Assembly: GCF_016862115.1 (NCBI RefSeq)
Contig: NZ_BOMI01000033.1
Location: 62,001 to 126,000 of the forward strand
Reading direction: 5' to 3'
Origin: Paractinoplanes deccanensis
GTDB taxonomy: Bacteria > Actinomycetota > Actinomycetes > Mycobacteriales > Micromonosporaceae
DNA: 64,000 bases
Shown: positions 38,672-47,543 of the stretch, piece by piece
Layout: every line of letters starts with the position of its first letter
How positions within the stretch are numbered: the first letter of the stretch is position 1
Notes under the pieces: generated by a model
What the model saw: the letters and a program-made list of their open reading frames with translations, nothing else
Databases searched by the model: none
What the model was told of the DNA's origin: nothing
Position numbers and translations under genes: made by a program

Positions 38672-41600
38672 ATGACCTCCCCCGCGTCCGTTGGTGAAGT
38701 CAGCGTCGAGATCGTCGGCGACATGCGGGATCTCGCCAAGGAGATCCGGAAGCGGACCGAGGAGGCGCTGAAGGACTCCAAGCTCGGCGACAAGATCCGC
38801 GATTCGGTCGGCAAGGACCCGATCAAGGTTCCGGTCACGCCCGATCTGGACCCGGACGGCATCCCGGAGCAGACGAAGAAGTCGAAGATCCCGCCGGTCA
38901 AGGTGCCGGTGGATCCGCTCATGCAGGCGTTCGTCGCCGAGGTGAAGCGGCAGACGAACGCCCTCGCGAAGCAGGTCAACGCGCAGCTGCCGATCGGTGC
39001 GGACACCAGCGAACTGCGCAACGAGCTCGGCGACGAGCTGAAGGCGATCGCCGCGACTGTGCGGGCGGAGATCCCGGTCGAGCCGGAGAGCAAGGAGCAG
39101 TTCCAGCGGGACCTGCAGGCCCAGCTGGATGAGGTGTCGGCGCGGCTGAAGGCGTCGGTGCGCGTCGATGCGGACACGTCGCAGGTCCCGGCCGAGGTGG
39201 CGGCAACGCCGATCCCGGACGTCGAGGTGGACGTCGAGCCGGACACGGGCGCGTTCGAGCCGAAGCTGCGCGCCGCGGTCGCGTCGGCGGCGGCCCGGAT
39301 CCGGCAGACGGTACGCGTCGACGTGGACGTGGACCGTGGCGGGTCGGGCGGGAACCGCATCGGCGCCACGTTGCAGAGCGCCCTGGGTGCCGCGGGCGCG
39401 CTGGGTGGGGCACTGTCGGCGGCGGTGTCGTCGGCCGGCGGCCTGGCGGCGTCGCTGGGCCCGGTGGTGGGGATCCTCGCCGCGATCAGTGCCGCCGCAA
39501 CCCTGCTGGCCCCGGCTTTGGCTGCGGCTGCAGGTGCGGCGGCGGCGATCCCGGCTGCGCTGTCTGGTGTCGGCGCGGCCGTGGGCACCCTCGCACTCGG
39601 GTTCTCCGGGATCGCGGACGCGTTCAAGCCGTCCACCGGCGGTGGCGGGGGTGGTGCTGCCGGGCAGGCGGCGAACCAGGCCCGCCAGATCGCCGCCGCG
39701 TCCCGGCAGGTAGAAGCCGCACGGCGCGGGATTGTCGCCGCGAACCGCCAGGTGCAGGCCTCCGAGCGCGCCCTAGCGGCGGCTTTGCGCGGGCAGGTGG
39801 CGGCGCAGCGCACCTACCGCAACTCCCTCGACGAGGTGGCGCAGGCGCAGGAGCGTGCCCGGCGCAGCCAGGACGCGGTGTCACGGGCCCGCCGGCAGGC
39901 CCGCGAGGACATCGAGGACCTGAACCGGTCCCTGCGCGGGGCTGTCCTGTCCGAGGCGGAGGCGGCGAACGCCCTCGACGAGGCCGCCCTCGCCCTGGAT
40001 CAGGCCCGCACCACCGGTGACCTGCGAAAGATCCGCGAGGCGGAGCTCGCGTACGAGCGGGCGAAGCTTCAGGTGGAGGAAACCGCCGACGCCACCCAGG
40101 ATCTGCGGGCCGAAACCGCTGAGGCGAACGCCAAGGGGGTCGAGGGCAGCGACCTCGTTCAGGACGCGCTGCGCGACCAGGCGGAGGCGTACCAGGCAGT
40201 CGCCGACGCCCAGGAGGGTGTCCTCGCCGCGCAGGACGGGCTGAAGGACGCCGCCGACGCGGTCAAAAGCGCGCAGGACGGGGTGGCGTCCGCCCTCGAC
40301 GGGGCCAAGGCCGCCGCTGACGCCCTGGCCAGCGCGAACGAGTCCCTGGCCGCCGCGCAGACCAAGGTGGCCTCCGGTGGCGGCGGGGTCGCCAAGCAGG
40401 TCACCAAGCTCGCGCCCGCGGCGCAGGCGTTCGTCGACGCGATCAAGCGGTTGAAGCCGGCGTTCGAGGCGCTGCGGCTGGATGTGCAGCAGCGGCTGTT
40501 CGCCGGGCTGGACAAGACCGTCACCCACATGTGGAACTCGTGGGAGAAGCAGCTGCACGTCACGCTGGGCTCGTTCGCGGACACGTTCAACCAGTTCGCG
40601 AAGAACCTCGGCTCGGCCGTGTCCACACCCACGTTCATCTCCGGGATTGCCGCCGGGGCGGAAGGGTTCCGGCAGGCCCTCGAAAAGATCGGCACGGCGC
40701 TCACGTCGAAGCTGGTGCCCGTCTTCGGTGAGCTGTCGCGGGCGGCGGGCCCGTTCCTGTCGCAGCTGGGCGACGAACTGGCGGAGATCGTCACCCGTTT
40801 CTCCGACTGGGTGTTGCAGGGCGAGAAGACCGGCGGGCTCACCCGGTTCTTCGACCGGGCCGCCGCGGCGATGCGGGACATCTTCGACATCGGCGGCGAG
40901 GTCGCCGAGATCATCGGCTCGCTGTTCGAGGTGATCACCGGCAAGAACACCAGCACGAACAAGACGCCCCTGGAGTCGTTCAAGGCCTCGCTGGCGACCG
41001 TCTCGGACTGGCTGAAGGACCCCCAGAATCAGCAGCGCCTGCGGGAGATCATCGAACGGTTCAAGGAGTTCATCCCGCAAGCCCTCGAATGGGGGCGCAA
41101 GCTCAAAGACCTGGCCGGCGACATCGCCGACGCGATCGGCAAAGCCCGGGGTGTCATCGCCGAGCTCAAGCAGATCAAGAGCGACATCACGGCGATCATC
41201 AGGTCGCCGGTCGACGCGACCTTCGACATCCTCGACTGGCTCGGCCTCGGCGGGGAAGTCAGCCTCGACCAGAGCCTGGCGTCCGTCGGTGAAGACCTCG
41301 TCAACGGCCTGTTCGCCGGCATCGGCCAGGCCCTGGTGCGGGAAGCGAACCGGATCGCCGGCTGGTTCTGGTCCGGCCCGGATTCGCTGATCGGCCGGAT
41401 CAAGTCCGGTTTGGGGATCGCGTCCCCGTCGACGGTGATGATGGCCGTCGGCGTCGATCTGATCCAGGGGCTGATCGAGGGTGTGACGCAGCGGCTGGGG
41501 GCGTTGGCGGCGAAGGCGCGGGAGATCCCCGGCATTGTCCGCAACAACGTGGTCGGCGCGGGGTCGTGGCTGGTGCAGAAGGGCCGCGACGCGGTGACCG

Positions 41601-42292
41601 GCGCGGCGACCGGGCTGCGGGAACGGTTCTCACAGCTGCGCACGACGGCGGGGCAGATCCGCACCAACGTGATCAACGCACTGCCGAACGCGGGAACGTG
41701 GCTCGTCAACGTCGGCCGCAACGCTGTCACCGGTGTGGGCACGGGAATCGCCCGGATGGCGGGTCCCCTACGTTCGTGGGCGGGGCAGATCCGCACGTGG
41801 GTGCAGGGTGCCCTGTCGAACGCGCACACCTGGCTCACGTCGGCAGGTGTCAATGCCGTGATCGGCCTATGGAACGGAATTGTGTCCAAGGGCGGCTGGC
41901 TGTGGGACCGGGTCGTCAACTTCGCGCGCACCTATGTGAAGCAGGCTCTCGAAAACGCGCTGATCATCTTCAGCCCGTCGAAGCTGACGTTCGGCATGGG
42001 CCAGTACGTGGCGCAGGGCCTCGCCCTCGGGATCGAGGACGAAGGCGCCCGGGTGAAGGCGGCGGCGGACGAGCTCGCCGCCTTCGCCGTGCCGGATGTG
42101 AGCAGCACGTTCGGGTTGGGCTCTGACTTCGACGCCTCGGTGAGCCGCAGCCTGTCGGTGGCGGAGAACCGGCAGCTGGTGGCGAAGTGGGCGCCGGGTG
42201 CCCGCGGTGACAGGCTCCTCGACGCGCTGCGGGACCTGATCGCGTTTGAGTACCGCAACGACCCGATCGCCGCGCTCACGCCGGCGCGGTGA
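38672..42292 (+). CDS. Tape measure protein
   Basis: At 1206 residues this is the longest gene in the window and sits after the frameshifted chaperone. It is helical and rich in Ala, Glu and Lys, with a hydrophobic Ala/Gly segment near residues 243-316 (SLGPVVGILAAISAAATLL) and a long coiled coil near 340-580. The family sets tail length and leads DNA out. By the usual rule of about 0.15 nm per residue the tail would be about 180 nm. No peptidase motif was noticed. ATG after CAGGGGG. Confidence 0.85.
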   Translation: MTSPASVGEVSVEIVGDMRDLAKEIRKRTEEALKDSKLGDKIRDSVGKDPIKVPVTPDLDPDGIPEQTKKSKIPPVKVPVDPLMQAFVAEVKRQTNALAKQVNAQLPIGADTSELRNELGDELKAIAATVRAEIPVEPESKEQFQRDLQAQLDEVSARLKASVRVDADTSQVPAEVAATPIPDVEVDVEPDTGAFEPKLRAAVASAAARIRQTVRVDVDVDRGGSGGNRIGATLQSALGAAGALGGALSAAVSSAGGLAASLGPVVGILAAISAAATLLAPALAAAAGAAAAIPAALSGVGAAVGTLALGFSGIADAFKPSTGGGGGGAAGQAANQARQIAAASRQVEAARRGIVAANRQVQASERALAAALRGQVAAQRTYRNSLDEVAQAQERARRSQDAVSRARRQAREDIEDLNRSLRGAVLSEAEAANALDEAALALDQARTTGDLRKIREAELAYERAKLQVEETADATQDLRAETAEANAKGVEGSDLVQDALRDQAEAYQAVADAQEGVLAAQDGLKDAADAVKSAQDGVASALDGAKAAADALASANESLAAAQTKVASGGGGVAKQVTKLAPAAQAFVDAIKRLKPAFEALRLDVQQRLFAGLDKTVTHMWNSWEKQLHVTLGSFADTFNQFAKNLGSAVSTPTFISGIAAGAEGFRQALEKIGTALTSKLVPVFGELSRAAGPFLSQLGDELAEIVTRFSDWVLQGEKTGGLTRFFDRAAAAMRDIFDIGGEVAEIIGSLFEVITGKNTSTNKTPLESFKASLATVSDWLKDPQNQQRLREIIERFKEFIPQALEWGRKLKDLAGDIADAIGKARGVIAELKQIKSDITAIIRSPVDATFDILDWLGLGGEVSLDQSLASVGEDLVNGLFAGIGQALVREANRIAGWFWSGPDSLIGRIKSGLGIASPSTVMMAVGVDLIQGLIEGVTQRLGALAAKAREIPGIVRNNVVGAGSWLVQKGRDAVTGAATGLRERFSQLRTTAGQIRTNVINALPNAGTWLVNVGRNAVTGVGTGIARMAGPLRSWAGQIRTWVQGALSNAHTWLTSAGVNAVIGLWNGIVSKGGWLWDRVVNFARTYVKQALENALIIFSPSKLTFGMGQYVAQGLALGIEDEGARVKAAADELAAFAVPDVSSTFGLGSDFDASVSRSLSVAENRQLVAKWAPGARGDRLLDALRDLIAFEYRNDPIAALTPAR

Positions 42293-42298
42293 CGAAAC

Positions 42299-42330
42299 AG
42301 GGCGGGACCGGCCGTAGCGAGTCCCGCCCT
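42299..42330 (+). terminator. Terminator after the tape measure gene
   Basis: AGGGCGGGAC (42299-42308) and GTCCCGCCCT (42321-42330) are perfect 10-bp arms with a 12-base loop, seven bases after the tape measure stop. It also separates the tape measure from the leftward moron. Confidence 0.7.
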
Positions 42331-42383
42331 GGAAGCCGCCACGGCTGGCGGCTCACCTACGCATTCAGCGTAAGAGAGTTGAG

Positions 42384-42408
42384 TGCCGGGGCGAGGAGTC
42401 GAACCCCG
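42384..42408 (-). other. tRNA 3'-end-like sequence (T arm and acceptor strand)
   Basis: Read leftward, CGGGG, TTCGACT, CCTCG form a T stem and loop with the exact GGTTCGANTCC box, followed by CCCCGGC and A as an acceptor 3' strand. I could not find the matching 5' acceptor, D arm or anticodon arm within 140 bases, so it is not a complete tRNA. It may be a relic, an attachment-site core or chance. Confidence 0.3.
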
Positions 42409-42498
42409 CGGCCCTTGTGGGGTCAGCGCACGTCATCGCTTCGCGCGAACTCGCGAGAGTGGTGCGCAGCCTATGCACGCCCGTAGGTGCCTGCCGCG

Positions 42499-42720
42499 TC
42501 AGCGGCCTACCGAGCCCGGCGCGTGTTGCTTCTGTCGGTGACGATACAACGCATCCTTCGCCGCCTTCCGGGTGCCGCGCTGACCGGTGCACCTGACGAC
42601 ATCACCACAGTCGGGGCAGACGGCATACCACTCACGGATCGGATGGACCTTCCCGCCGCCATACGACCAGCCCCAGTCCTTGTCGAGGTGTCCTCGCCGG
42701 ATCGGATTGGTTGTCGGCAT
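42499..42720 (-). CDS. Moron gene 3: small zinc-like protein
   Basis: A 73-residue leftward protein. HPIREWYAVCPDCGDVVRCTGQRG contains a CPDC pair, followed by a basic helix (RKAAKDALYRHRQKQH). This looks like a C2H-type finger, as in small DNA-binding proteins. The ATG at 42720 has GGGGGG six bases upstream; the frame is open for ten more codons. Last gene of the leftward three-gene unit. Function unknown. Confidence 0.6.
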   Translation of the reverse strand: MPTTNPIRRGHLDKDWGWSYGGGKVHPIREWYAVCPDCGDVVRCTGQRGTRKAAKDALYRHRQKQHAPGSVGR

Positions 42721-42832
42721 GCGGTCCCCCCACCTCGGCCGGAACGCCACTGTCGCCCTGATCGGCGATTTCCCGGCTGGCGGTCCATCATCCGCTGACG
42801 CTTTCTTAGCGGTACAAGCGGACCGTGCGCTC

Positions 42833-43240
42833 TTATTCTGCCGGTGGTGGGTACTCGATCCGTAGGCCGGGCACCTCCAACGCCACCCGCGCCACCACCG
42901 CCCGATGCCAGGAAGCAGGGAACGGGATGTCCGGGTTGGCGGCGTGGTACTCGTCGTCGTTGCGGTACACGTAGACGCCGGGGTCGGGGATCGCCATCAG
43001 CTTCTCGATGACGCCGCCGATGAACGCGCCGGTCCGCTGCTCGAGGTCTTCCATCTCGAGCCGCACCCCGTCGGGGATCGGGTACTTGCCCTGCTCCCAG
43101 TTGCGGACGCTGCGGGGGCTGACGTTCAGGTGAGCGGCAAGCCAATCACCGGTCAGGCCGAGGAATTCGCGGATCGTCCGGAACTCGGCGTCGGTCATCC
43201 GCTCGTCCTCGGGCATGCCGGGCGGGTCGGTGTACTCCAT
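42833..43240 (-). CDS. Moron gene 2: XRE regulator, Aca2/YdiL-like
   Basis: A 135-residue leftward regulator. Residues 17-55 are an XRE helix-turn-helix (FRTIREFLGLTGDWLAAHL, then SPRSVRNWEQGKYPIPDGV). The C-terminal half (MAIPDPGVYVYRNDDEYH, then WHRAVVARVALEVPG) follows the layout of the YdiL/DUF1870 family that includes Aca2, the autorepressor found downstream of anti-CRISPR genes. It is second in a leftward operon behind a small acidic gene, exactly the acr-aca order. Aca2 assignment is by remembered layout and needs a profile search. Confidence 0.6.
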   Translation of the reverse strand: MEYTDPPGMPEDERMTDAEFRTIREFLGLTGDWLAAHLNVSPRSVRNWEQGKYPIPDGVRLEMEDLEQRTGAFIGGVIEKLMAIPDPGVYVYRNDDEYHAANPDIPFPASWHRAVVARVALEVPGLRIEYPPPAE

Positions 43241-43261
43241 GGTCTCTCCAGGTACGCATCA

Positions 43262-43282
43262 GCCCCGGTGGTGAACCGGGGC
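43262..43282 (-). terminator. Hairpin between moron genes 1 and 2
   Basis: GCCCCGG (43262-43268) and CCGGGGC (43276-43282) pair around TGGTGAA between the small acidic gene and the regulator gene. With no U tract it may act as a partial terminator that lowers regulator expression. Confidence 0.45.
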
Positions 43283-43299
43283 CGAGGTTGGGCAGCCAG

Positions 43300-43554
43300 T
43301 CAGATGATCTCGTGCTTGGCGGCGATCTCCCAGAACTCCTCTTCGGAGACGGTCTGCTCGAAACCGCCGGTGTTGAGCAGTTCCTGCCCCTTGCCGTTGA
43401 CGTCGATCTTCCAGTCGAACGTCTCACGGCAGATGGCTTCGAGGTCGTAGTTGCCTTCGGCGAGCGCGGGCGCGATGGCCTGGTCGATGGCGTCCTGGCG
43501 GGTGGTGTAGCGCGGGCGGGCCTGCTCGTCGTCGCCGGCGTAGTAGTCGTTCAT
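43300..43554 (-). CDS. Moron gene 1: small acidic protein, anti-CRISPR candidate
   Basis: An 84-residue acidic leftward protein (TTRQDAIDQAIAPALAEG, YDLEAICRETFDWKIDVN, then EEEFWEIAAKHEII). I recall similar small proteins in actinomycete plasmids and phages, but with no known function. It is first in an operon with an Aca2-like regulator, has its own promoter with a palindromic operator, and interrupts a rightward tail operon. That context is how anti-CRISPR genes are found; it is not proof. GGAAGGA site before the ATG. Confidence 0.6.
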   Translation of the reverse strand: MNDYYAGDDEQARPRYTTRQDAIDQAIAPALAEGNYDLEAICRETFDWKIDVNGKGQELLNTGGFEQTVSEEEFWEIAAKHEII

Positions 43555-43605
43555 GACCGGTTCCTTCCGGTGGGGTCTGGGACTGATTCCCTGACCGACA
43601 ACCCG

Positions 43606-43634
43606 AGCCTAGCTTCCTAATTTAGGAAGCGCAA
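43606..43634 (-). promoter_or_regulatory. Moron promoter with operator in its spacer
   Basis: Read leftward, TTGCGC (43634-43629), a 17-base spacer and TAGGCT (43611-43606) form a promoter for the moron. The spacer is filled by the 19-bp palindrome GCTTCCTAATTTAGGAAGC (43612-43630), 9-bp arms around one base. A bound dimer would block RNA polymerase, the expected autorepression site of an Aca-type regulator. Confidence 0.75.
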
Positions 43635-43659
43635 TGGTGTCACCGTCGGGGGGGGTCTT

Positions 43660-46485
43660 GTGCCCTACCCCGACGAGGACCTGGAGATCACGGCCGCCGC
43701 AGCCTTCGGCGCCGACCTCACCGCCGACCCCGACACCTGGGAGTGGACGGACCTGTCCGATCGGGTCCTCGCCGACAGCCAGCTCAACATCTCCTGCGGT
43801 CTGGTCGTCGGCCAGGGCAACCGCCGCACCGCCTCCTGTACCGGCCTTCGGCTGCTCAACGACGACGGCTGGCTCACCCACGACCATCCGGTGTCGCCGT
43901 GGTGGCCGTACGTCGACCAGGGCACCCCGCTCCGCGTCTCGATCCGCACCGACAGCAGCACGTGGATCGGGGACACGTTCACCCGCAACGTCGCCTCCGG
44001 CTGGGGTGTCGCCGACACCGGCAACTCGTGGATCGGCAGCACCGGTTTCAGCGTCAACGGCACCACCGGCCTCGCCACGCACTCGGCCGTCAACACGATC
44101 CGCGGGATCCGCGTCAACCGGCCGCACCGCGACATCGACGTCACCGTCACCTTCTCCGTTCCCGCCGTCGCCGCCGGCGCGTCGGTGATGGTGGGGCCGA
44201 TGCTGCGCGGCGGGCCGAGCTCCACCGACTACGTGTGGCCGCTGCTCGACCTGTCCACGGCCGGGCAGGTGCGGCTGGCGCTGTGGACGAACGTGGCGTC
44301 GAGCGTCACCCAGGCTGTCGCGCCGATCGCGACCGGGCTCACCTATGCCGGGGGCACGCTGCTGCGGATGCGGGTGGAGTACATCGGCAGGCGGCTGCGG
44401 GCGAAGGTGTGGCTCGCCGCAGGTTCGGAGCCGGGCGCGTGGGCGCTCGACACGACAGTCACGCACCAGGCCGGCGGGGACACCTATTTCGGGATCTTCT
44501 CGTGGCTGCGTTTCGGGAACACCAACACGCTGCCGTACGTCATCTCCGTCGACAACCTCACCGTGCAGCAGCCGCGCTATCCGCGCGTCGAGGGCTACAT
44601 CGCCGACGTGCGCAACCGGTTCGTGCCGGCCGCCGACGGCGCCACCCATTCGGTCGCCGAGATCGACATTAGCGGGGTGGGCGGGCGGCTGGAACGCAAG
44701 ACCGCGGACCCGCTGTCCCCGCAGCGCAGGTCGATGGAGAAGTTCCTTGACCCTGCACCGGTCGACTACTGGCCGCTGGAGGACAAGAAGGCGTCGCTGA
44801 GTGCGGCGCACGCCTACCCGGGTGGCACCCCGATGACCGTCTCCGGTGTGGTGCAGTTCGAAGTCGATCTGGGTGTCACCGACGATGTGCTGCTGTCCCG
44901 CTACGGCAGCAAGGCGTTGTGCAGCGTGGCGACGGGCGGGAAGCTCACCGCGCCCACGTCGCTGGCCGGGGCGGTCGGCCCGTGGTGTGTCTCGATCACG
45001 ACGGACGTGTTCGCAAGGTTGGTGCCGTCCACCACGGAGATCCGCATCGCCGAGTGGACCACCCCCGGGTCGGCGATCGGCCGCTGGGCGCTCGTCTGCA
45101 CCGCCACCGGGCATGCGGTGCGGGCGTACGCCACCGACGGCACGGTCACCGAGGTGGCGGTCGCCGCCGAGAACTTCGCCGTCACGATCTCTTACGACGT
45201 CACCGCCCAGCAGAACGGCGGGAACATCGACGTCACGCTGCGATACAACGGCGGGGTCTTCGCCACCGGCTCCATCGCCGGGGTGTGCGCGCAACCGACC
45301 CGGGTGACGATCAACCCGGACATGCGCAACACGACCCTCGCGACGACGGTGGCGGGCCTGCGGTTCACCGTGGGGCACCTCGCGGTCCGGGACGTCGCCT
45401 CGCCGGCACTGCCCGCCTACACCGCGACGGCCGCCGCGGTCGCCTCGTATCAGGGGTGGGCGCGGGAAGCCGTGCACGAGCGGGTGGGCCGGCTGGCCGG
45501 CGTCGAGGAGAACCTGCCGTTCCGCCTGCTGGCCACCCCGGACGCGTCGTCGCTGGTGCTGCTCAACACCCAGCAAGAGGGCGGCACCGTCGACCTGGTG
45601 GAGGCGGCGGCCGAAGCCGACTCCGGGTCGCTGCTGCTCGAAGAAGAGTTCGGCTACGTCTTCCTGCCCCGCTCGGCGCGGCTCAACGCCCCGGTGGATT
45701 TGACCGTGGACATGACCACCTACGCCCGGTCGCAGAGCACCGAGCCCGGCGACGTGTTGCAGCCCAGGCTCGGCGCCAGAGGACCCAACTACTGGACGGT
45801 GGAACGCCGCGACGGATCGCAGGCGGTCGCCGCCGCCGACCAGGCGCTGCGGGACCGCAGAGGCACCGTCCCCGACAAGGTCACCCTTGATCTGCTGCGG
45901 GACTCCGACTGTGGCCCGCACGCACAATGGCGCACCCATATCACCGCCGGCGGCACAGGGCCGAACTACCCCGGGATGAGCATCGAGTTGCACGCCAACC
46001 CCGGCTTGATCGACGACTACCTGCTGTGCCGGATCGGGTCGCGGGTGCAGCGGCTCAACCAGCCCACCATCGCCGGGCTGGACACGATCGACCAGGTGGT
46101 CGACGGCATGTCCGAGCAGATCGTGTCCCGGCAGGCGGGCGGCCCGGCGTGGACAGCCACGTTCGACACAAGCCCCGCGTCGGTGTGGCAGCCGGGCGTG
46201 TGGGACGGGCCGGGGCTGCTGTGGACGTCGGACCGCACCGAACTCGCGGCGGGCGTCACCACCACGGCCACATCCTGGTCGATCGACTCCAACGGGGATC
46301 CGTGGACCACCGGCGCGGTCAGCCTGCGGGCGCAGGTGGGCCGCGAAGAAGTCCTCATCACCAACATCACCGGCGCGGGCTCGTCGTGGACGTTCACCGT
46401 CGTCAGGTCTGTGAACACCGTCGTCACCGCACATTCCGCCGGCGAAGCGCTCACCCTGCTCGACACCGGCTTCTGGGCTCTGTGA
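43660..46485 (+). CDS. Large minor tail protein with lectin-like insert
   Basis: A 941-residue tail tip protein following the moron. The start GTG has GGGGGGG upstream. After an N-terminal baseplate-type domain there is a beta-sandwich with concanavalin-like features (DTFTRNVASGWG, GFSVNGTTGLATH, DVTVTFSVP, then LRMRVEYIGRRLRAKVW, residues about 105-300). Such domains bind sugars. The rest resembles actinophage minor tail proteins (VEGYIADVRNRFVPAADGATH; TDRTELAAGVTTTATSW). Probable host recognition role. Confidence 0.75.
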   Translation: MPYPDEDLEITAAAAFGADLTADPDTWEWTDLSDRVLADSQLNISCGLVVGQGNRRTASCTGLRLLNDDGWLTHDHPVSPWWPYVDQGTPLRVSIRTDSSTWIGDTFTRNVASGWGVADTGNSWIGSTGFSVNGTTGLATHSAVNTIRGIRVNRPHRDIDVTVTFSVPAVAAGASVMVGPMLRGGPSSTDYVWPLLDLSTAGQVRLALWTNVASSVTQAVAPIATGLTYAGGTLLRMRVEYIGRRLRAKVWLAAGSEPGAWALDTTVTHQAGGDTYFGIFSWLRFGNTNTLPYVISVDNLTVQQPRYPRVEGYIADVRNRFVPAADGATHSVAEIDISGVGGRLERKTADPLSPQRRSMEKFLDPAPVDYWPLEDKKASLSAAHAYPGGTPMTVSGVVQFEVDLGVTDDVLLSRYGSKALCSVATGGKLTAPTSLAGAVGPWCVSITTDVFARLVPSTTEIRIAEWTTPGSAIGRWALVCTATGHAVRAYATDGTVTEVAVAAENFAVTISYDVTAQQNGGNIDVTLRYNGGVFATGSIAGVCAQPTRVTINPDMRNTTLATTVAGLRFTVGHLAVRDVASPALPAYTATAAAVASYQGWAREAVHERVGRLAGVEENLPFRLLATPDASSLVLLNTQQEGGTVDLVEAAAEADSGSLLLEEEFGYVFLPRSARLNAPVDLTVDMTTYARSQSTEPGDVLQPRLGARGPNYWTVERRDGSQAVAAADQALRDRRGTVPDKVTLDLLRDSDCGPHAQWRTHITAGGTGPNYPGMSIELHANPGLIDDYLLCRIGSRVQRLNQPTIAGLDTIDQVVDGMSEQIVSRQAGGPAWTATFDTSPASVWQPGVWDGPGLLWTSDRTELAAGVTTTATSWSIDSNGDPWTTGAVSLRAQVGREEVLITNITGAGSSWTFTVVRSVNTVVTAHSAGEALTLLDTGFWAL

Positions 46486-46495
46486 AGGGGGTGGC

Positions 46496-47020
46496 ATGGC
46501 GTTCAATGCGGGCACCCCACCCACCGTCGCCGACCTGCTCGCGTTGCAGGCGGCCACCACACAGCGGCCCCTCGTGCGGTTGCAGCAGATGGCCGCGCAG
46601 TCGCTGGCGAGCAACACGGCGACAGCGATCACCTTCGGCGCGTCCAGCGAGGAGATCGACACGCACGGCTTCCACGACACCGCCTCGAACACGTCGCGGA
46701 TCACGCCGACGCTGGCGGGCTACTACCGGTTCACCGGCACCGTCTGGTACGCCGCCGACACCGACGTCATCTCCTACTTCGCGATGCTCGCCAAGAACGG
46801 GTCGATCTTTGCGCCGCGCAACGAGATTGTGCTGCCGTCCACCGCGACGAGCTCGCTGCCGCGCTCGGCGAACGTGACCGCCATTCAGGCCGCGAACGGC
46901 ACCTCGGACTATTTCGAACTGCTCGGCCAGCAGCTGCAGGCCGCGGCAGGCAGCCTCAACACGAACATCGGCGGGTCCTTGTCGAGCCTGTTCGAGTGCG
47001 AATACCTGCGGCCCCTGTAG
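46496..47020 (+). CDS. Tail protein with C1q-like domain
   Basis: A 174-residue protein after the large minor tail protein. The helical start (PTVADLLALQAATTQRPLVRLQQ) precedes a jelly-roll-like stretch (TPTLAGYYRFTGTVWYAAD, ISYFAMLAKNGSI, then DYFELLGQQLQAA), as in C1q/TNF-like tail fibre heads. It may trimerise at the tail tip. GGGGG before its ATG. Confidence 0.6.
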   Translation: MAFNAGTPPTVADLLALQAATTQRPLVRLQQMAAQSLASNTATAITFGASSEEIDTHGFHDTASNTSRITPTLAGYYRFTGTVWYAADTDVISYFAMLAKNGSIFAPRNEIVLPSTATSSLPRSANVTAIQAANGTSDYFELLGQQLQAAAGSLNTNIGGSLSSLFECEYLRPL

Positions 47021-47028
47021 GAGGTGTC

Positions 47029-47286
47029 ATGTCCGCTTGGGAGACGGCCGGGGACGGCCGGTGGGTGCGCGACAACGACGACCGGCATCTGCTGCTGCAC
47101 GCCGGCGGCCGGCTGGTCGAGCTGCACGGCGTGTTCGTGCACGTGTACACCGCCGCGGCCGACATGGATCCGGCGAACCCGCTCGGCGGGGCGGCGCACC
47201 AAGCCACCCACGACCGGCCCGACCTGGAAACCGCCGGTCAAGAGCAGCTGTGGCAGGCGATGACCGAATACGGGGAGGCGCCGTGA
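47029..47286 (+). CDS. Small tail-region protein
   Basis: An 85-residue protein with GGAGG before the ATG. WVRDNDDRHLLLHAGGRLVELHGVFVHVY suggests a small beta unit, followed by a helix. Ends in GTGA with the next gene. Function unknown. Confidence 0.55.
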   Translation: MSAWETAGDGRWVRDNDDRHLLLHAGGRLVELHGVFVHVYTAAADMDPANPLGGAAHQATHDRPDLETAGQEQLWQAMTEYGEAP

Positions 47287-47534
47287 GCTGCCCGACCTGC
47301 TCGGGCCCGTCGCGGGAGACCGTCGGCATGGTGTGCCAGACCTGCGGCACCGACTACGCCGCCGACGAGTCCGGGTTCGCCCGCCTCCAGCCGGGCGCCG
47401 ACCTGCACGTGTGCCTCACCTGCTGCGCCGTCGTCGTGCGCAACGGCATCGAATTCCACGAACGCTGGCATGACGCCATCTCGTCGGTGGCGATCGAAAC
47501 CACCCGGCGGGTCGCCCGCCTCGAGCGCAAGTGA
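47283..47534 (+). CDS. Zinc-ribbon protein
   Basis: An 83-residue protein with CPTC and CQTC knuckles in the first 22 residues and CLTCC further on, a typical two-pair zinc ribbon plus one extra site. It lies between tail and lysis genes. Many actinophages have a similar small ribbon gene here, role unknown. GTG start in GTGA. Confidence 0.6.
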   Translation: MSCPTCSGPSRETVGMVCQTCGTDYAADESGFARLQPGADLHVCLTCCAVVVRNGIEFHERWHDAISSVAIETTRRVARLERK

Positions 47535-47543
47535 GGAGGCGCC

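Noticed and set aside
42384..42520. Complete tRNA or tmRNA at the T-arm sequence
   Set aside because: No D arm, anticodon arm or 5' acceptor can be paired in the available space, and the only matching GCCGGG lies in the end of a coding gene.
43609..46704. Leftward 1031-codon open frame opposite the large minor tail gene
   Set aside because: It is an antisense shadow of a high-GC gene; it covers the moron promoter, lacks domains and is rich in Arg, Gly and His.
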